8,846 bases of DNA from an uncultured Flavobacteriaceae bacterium (GTDB lineage: Bacteria > Bacteroidota > Bacteroidia > Flavobacteriales > Flavobacteriaceae). Numbering within the stretch: position 1 is the first letter of the stretch; every line of letters begins with the position of its first letter. The stretch is taken from NCBI GenBank assembly GCA_947311815.1, contig CAMZMA010000279.1, positions 1-8,846 on the forward strand, read 5' to 3'. This document shows positions 5,973 through 8,846 of the stretch, piece by piece. The notes below the pieces were generated by a model. That model saw only the letters and a program-made list of their open reading frames with translations, searched no databases and was not told where the DNA came from. A program made the translations under genes and the position numbers.

Positions 5973-8015
5973 TTGATTACTAATTTATTGGAAACAACTA
6001 CAATTTTATATATTATTTTGGCTTTGTTATTGAGTATTTCAGTAGCATTTTTCCAATATTTTCATAAAAATAAAGACACCCGAAAAATTAATGTTTTATT
6101 GTTTTTCTTACGAACTCTCAGTCTTTTTTTAGTAGGGATATTGTTGGTAAATCCTACTATTAAAAATACGATTTTAGAAAATAAAAAACCAGTTTTAGCT
6201 GTTTTGGTTGATAATTCTTTATCAACTAAGTTTTTTAAGGCTGATAAAAAAGTAACTGAAATAGTAGCGAAAATAAAATCAAATAAACAGCTACAAAACA
6301 AGTTTGAAGTAACTTATTTTACTCTTGGTACTTCTTTACAGGTATTAGATTCGTTAACTTTTAATGATGCTCAAACCAATATTTTTGATGCCATAACGTC
6401 GGCAAATGAAGTCTATAAAAATGAAAATGGCGCAATTGTGCTACTTTCTGACGGAAATCAAACTTTTCGTTTTGATTATGAATTTTTAGCCTCTGAAAAA
6501 GCGATTTATCCAATGGTAATTGGTGATACTACACAGTATGTAGATGTAAAAATTAATCAACTAAATGTAAATAAGTACAGTTATATTAAAAATAAATTTC
6601 CTGTAGAAACGATGCTTTTTTATAAAGGGAAAGAGCAAGTAAATACACAGTTTTCTATATACCACAAAGGGAAAACAGTTTTTAGTAAAAAAGTCACCTT
6701 TACTTCTGTTGATAATTCTAAAACAATTACAGCTAATTTATCTTCTGTTAAAGAAGGATTACAATACTATACCGCTTCAATTAAAAAAATAGCCAACGAA
6801 AAAAACACAAAAAACAATCGGAAAACATTTTCTGTAGAAGTTATTAATGAGCAAACAAAAGTGTTGTTGCTAAGTTCGGTATTGCATCCTGATTTAGGAG
6901 TGCTAAAAAAATCGATTGAAAGCAACAAACAGCGTACCGTAGAAATAAAATTAATAGATGATTTTAAAGGAAAATTAAATAAATATCAGTTGATTGTTTT
7001 GTTTAATCCAAATCGTTCTTTTAACACTGTTTTGCAGAAAATTAAACAACAAAATAGTAATTATTTTATCATTTCTGGAGTAAAAACAGATTGGAATTTT
7101 TTGAACAATCAGCAATTGGGCTTTTCAAAAAACAGCATCAACCAAACAGAGAATTATGAAGCGGTTTATAATGACGGATTTTTAACGTTTTATCAAAAAA
7201 ACATCGGGTTTTCTCAGTTTCCGCCTTTGAAAGATTTGTATGGAGAAGTAAGCATATCAAAACCGCATCAAATTTTATTATATCAGCAAATAAATGGTAT
7301 TAATACAGAGCAACCTTTATTAGCAACAGCGGAGTTAAACGGACAAAAATCGGCAATTTTATTTGGTAGCGGACTTTGGCAATGGAGAGCAGCTAGTTTT
7401 TTACAACACAATTCCTTTGAAGAGTTCGATGCTTTTATCAGTAATTTTATACAGTATTTAGCATCTACTAAAAAAAGAAAACGCTTATCTGTTTCTTCTA
7501 AAAACTTGTATCCTGCCAATTCAAAAATTACCATTACAGCTTTTTATGTTGATAAAAATTATCAGTTTGATGCAAGAGCATCTTTGTGGTTGCAATTAAC
7601 AAATGATGCTACAAAAGAAACGAAAAAAATTCCTTTTTCATTGGTACAAAATTCATATCAAATTGAATTAGAAAATGAATCTTCTGGAAATTATTCTTTT
7701 AAGGTTTCTGTTGATAATCAACAAATAAAAAGGTATGGTAAATTTAAAATTACCGATTTTAAAGTAGAAGAACAGTTTGTAAATGCAAATCATCAAAAAT
7801 TAAAAAAATTAGCCGATAAAACAGGAGGAAAACGTTATTTTATACATCAAGAAGATGAATTTATAAAAAACCTACTAGAAGATACTTCTTATTACACCAC
7901 ACAAAAATCTACCATCAAAGAAGAAAGTATCATTCAATGGAAATGGTTATTATTTTTGATTATTGGGCTGTTATCCGCAGAATGGTTTATCAGAAAATAT
8001 TACGGAAAAATATAG
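5973..8015 (+). CDS. Membrane-anchored von Willebrand factor A domain protein
   Basis: A 680-residue protein with two N-terminal TM segments (about 10-28 and 40-59), a large soluble part, and a C-terminal TM (about 658-673) followed by basic residues. A VWA domain begins right after the second TM: VLAVLVDNSLS carries DxSxS (D80, S82, S84), with T135 in QTNIFDAI and D160 in LLSDGNQT, so the metal-ion (MIDAS) site is complete. Near 295-350, KVLLLSSVLHPD...LIVLFNP resembles a class I glutamine-amidotransferase-like fold, with no catalytic triad apparent. VWA proteins of this build occur in Bacteroidota and are thought to bind partner proteins; the role is not known. No ATG lies near the N-terminus: the frame opens after TGA 5958, and the candidate starts are TTG 5973 or TTG 5988. 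The second gives METTTILYII and may be the better start. Gap to the lipoprotein gene is 5 bases. Confidence 0.85.
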   Translation: MITNLLETTTILYIILALLLSISVAFFQYFHKNKDTRKINVLLFFLRTLSLFLVGILLVNPTIKNTILENKKPVLAVLVDNSLSTKFFKADKKVTEIVAKIKSNKQLQNKFEVTYFTLGTSLQVLDSLTFNDAQTNIFDAITSANEVYKNENGAIVLLSDGNQTFRFDYEFLASEKAIYPMVIGDTTQYVDVKINQLNVNKYSYIKNKFPVETMLFYKGKEQVNTQFSIYHKGKTVFSKKVTFTSVDNSKTITANLSSVKEGLQYYTASIKKIANEKNTKNNRKTFSVEVINEQTKVLLLSSVLHPDLGVLKKSIESNKQRTVEIKLIDDFKGKLNKYQLIVLFNPNRSFNTVLQKIKQQNSNYFIISGVKTDWNFLNNQQLGFSKNSINQTENYEAVYNDGFLTFYQKNIGFSQFPPLKDLYGEVSISKPHQILLYQQINGINTEQPLLATAELNGQKSAILFGSGLWQWRAASFLQHNSFEEFDAFISNFIQYLASTKKRKRLSVSSKNLYPANSKITITAFYVDKNYQFDARASLWLQLTNDATKETKKIPFSLVQNSYQIELENESSGNYSFKVSVDNQQIKRYGKFKITDFKVEEQFVNANHQKLKKLADKTGGKRYFIHQEDEFIKNLLEDTSYYTTQKSTIKEESIIQWKWLLFLIIGLLSAEWFIRKYYGKI

Positions 8016-8034
8016 AAAGCATCAACTTTAGTTG

Positions 8035-8042
8035 TAAATTTG
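8035..8042 (+). promoter_or_regulatory. Bacteroidota -7 promoter element for the prohibitin-family gene
   Basis: TAAATTTG is a perfect TAnnTTTG match ending 24 bases before the ATG at 8067. The spacing is nearly the same as at sucD and fabG. A short inverted repeat, CAACT-TT-AGTTG (8023-8034), abuts its upstream side; it is too small to call an operator. No TTG is seen at -33 spacing. Confidence 0.65.
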
Positions 8043-8066
8043 AGAAAATAATTAAAAACCATAAAA

Positions 8067-8846
8067 ATGAACAATAGACAACCACAATTAGATTTAAAAT
8101 TACCAAAAGGCGGAATTCTTTTCGGAATTCTTGCAGTTATAGCTATTATAATGATTTCAAAATCAACTGTAACCATAAAATCAGGGCAAGCAGGAGTATT
8201 GTATAAAACTTTTGGAGGCGGAGTTGTAACCGATGAACCACCAATGGGCGAAGGATTTCAATTTGTAGCACCATGGAATAAAGTATTTATTTATGAAGTA
8301 CGTCAGCAAGAAATTTTCGAAAAAATGCAAGTATTATCTTCCAACGGATTAGAAATTCAATTAGAAGCATCTGCATGGTTTCTGCCACAAACAGAAAAAT
8401 TAGGACTATTACACCAAGAGAAAGGAGAGAATTATATTGGCAGAGTTATTCAGCCAGCAATTCGTTCGGCAGCAAGATCTGTAGTAGGGCGTTATACGCC
8501 AGAGCAATTGTATTCTAGTAAAAGAGATGTAATTCAAGAAGAAATTTTTGAAGAAACTAAAAAGATTTTAGACAAACAATTTGTACAATTAAATGAAATT
8601 TTGGTAAGAGATGTTACATTGCCTCCAACTATTAAAAATGCTATTGAGCGAAAATTAAGGCAAGAACAAGAGTCTTTAGAATACAAATTTCGTATAGAAA
8701 AAGCTAAAAAAGAAGCTCAAAAGCAAATTATTGAAGCAAAAGGAAAAGCAGATGCGAATAGAATTTTAAGTGCATCATTAACCGATAAAATTTTACAAGA
8801 TAAAGGTATTGAAGCTACTATTAAGTTATCTCAATCTGCCAATAGT
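8067..8846 (+). CDS. Prohibitin / SPFH (band 7) family membrane protein, C-terminus outside window
   Basis: The frame is open from ATG 8067 to the window edge, giving 260 residues with no stop. The order is: short polar N-terminus, TM helix at about 15-31 (GILFGILAVIAIIMI), then an SPFH domain of about 33-200, including GQAGVLYKTFGGGV, GEGFQFVAPW, the segment LEIQLEASAWF, and IQPAIRSAARSVVGRYTPEQ. A charged helical, coiled-coil-type region follows, with IERKLRQEQESLEYKFRIEKAKKEAQKQ split over about 204-231, and KGKADANRIL. Proteins of this family form large membrane rings and scaffold microdomains, often with FtsH-type proteases. Only a short C-terminal tail should be missing. It has its own -7 element 24 bases upstream; no hairpin terminator separates it from the VWA gene. 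Confidence 0.93.
   Translation, partial: MNNRQPQLDLKLPKGGILFGILAVIAIIMISKSTVTIKSGQAGVLYKTFGGGVVTDEPPMGEGFQFVAPWNKVFIYEVRQQEIFEKMQVLSSNGLEIQLEASAWFLPQTEKLGLLHQEKGENYIGRVIQPAIRSAARSVVGRYTPEQLYSSKRDVIQEEIFEETKKILDKQFVQLNEILVRDVTLPPTIKNAIERKLRQEQESLEYKFRIEKAKKEAQKQIIEAKGKADANRILSASLTDKILQDKGIEATIKLSQSANS

Noticed and set aside
8023..8034. CAACT-TT-AGTTG as a terminator or operator
   Set aside because: The stem is only 5 bp with a 2-base loop and there is no T run; it can arise by chance in AT-rich sequence.
1..8846. Mobile element, CRISPR array, tRNA or rRNA
   Set aside because: No transposase or integrase frame, no spaced direct repeats and no structured RNA gene were found; intergenic gaps are 3 to 139 bases.

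Overview
The window looks like a chromosomal core-gene region of a marine-type Flavobacteriia (Bacteroidota, Flavobacteriaceae-like) bacterium. The evidence is low G+C with an AAA/ATT/TTA-rich codon style, an LpxC-FabZ fusion gene (a Bacteroidota hallmark), the order lpxC/fabZ - lpxA - efp - lpxD-like - sucD, and perfect copies of the Bacteroidota -7 promoter element TAnnTTTG in front of three genes. Genus cannot be fixed from the sequence alone. All genes are on the + strand and no gap between genes exceeds about 140 bases.

Bases 1-3092 form a lipid A / fatty acid cluster: the 3' part of lpxC/fabZ, then lpxA, efp (elongation factor P) and a short LpxD-like acyltransferase, with gaps of 3, 37 and 6 bases. 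The striking point is lpxA. Its reading frame is intact from 782 to 1564 except for one in-frame TGA at 998-1000, where family members have glycine (GGA would need one base change). The gene is therefore annotated as interrupted.

Bases 3093-4174 hold sucD (succinyl-CoA synthetase alpha subunit), with its own -7 element and a perfectly palindromic 32-bp terminator. Bases 4175-4921 hold fabG (3-oxoacyl-ACP reductase), again with a -7 element.

Bases 4922-8846 have a more AT-rich texture and encode envelope proteins: a lipoprotein with a PqqB-like metallo-beta-lactamase fold, a three-TM protein with a complete von Willebrand A metal site that starts at TTG, and a prohibitin/SPFH-family membrane protein cut by the window end. 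The first two are almost certainly co-transcribed (5-base gap). The last has its own -7 element.

Functionally, LpxC, LpxA and the LpxD-like protein belong to early lipid A synthesis. FabZ and FabG act in the fatty acid elongation cycle that supplies the 3-hydroxyacyl-ACP used by LpxA and LpxD. EF-P and SucD are housekeeping genes. I see no mobile element, CRISPR array, tRNA or rRNA. Nothing here is clearly a new multi-gene system. The best candidates for follow-up are the lpxA stop codon and the orphan PqqB-like lipoprotein next to the VWA gene.
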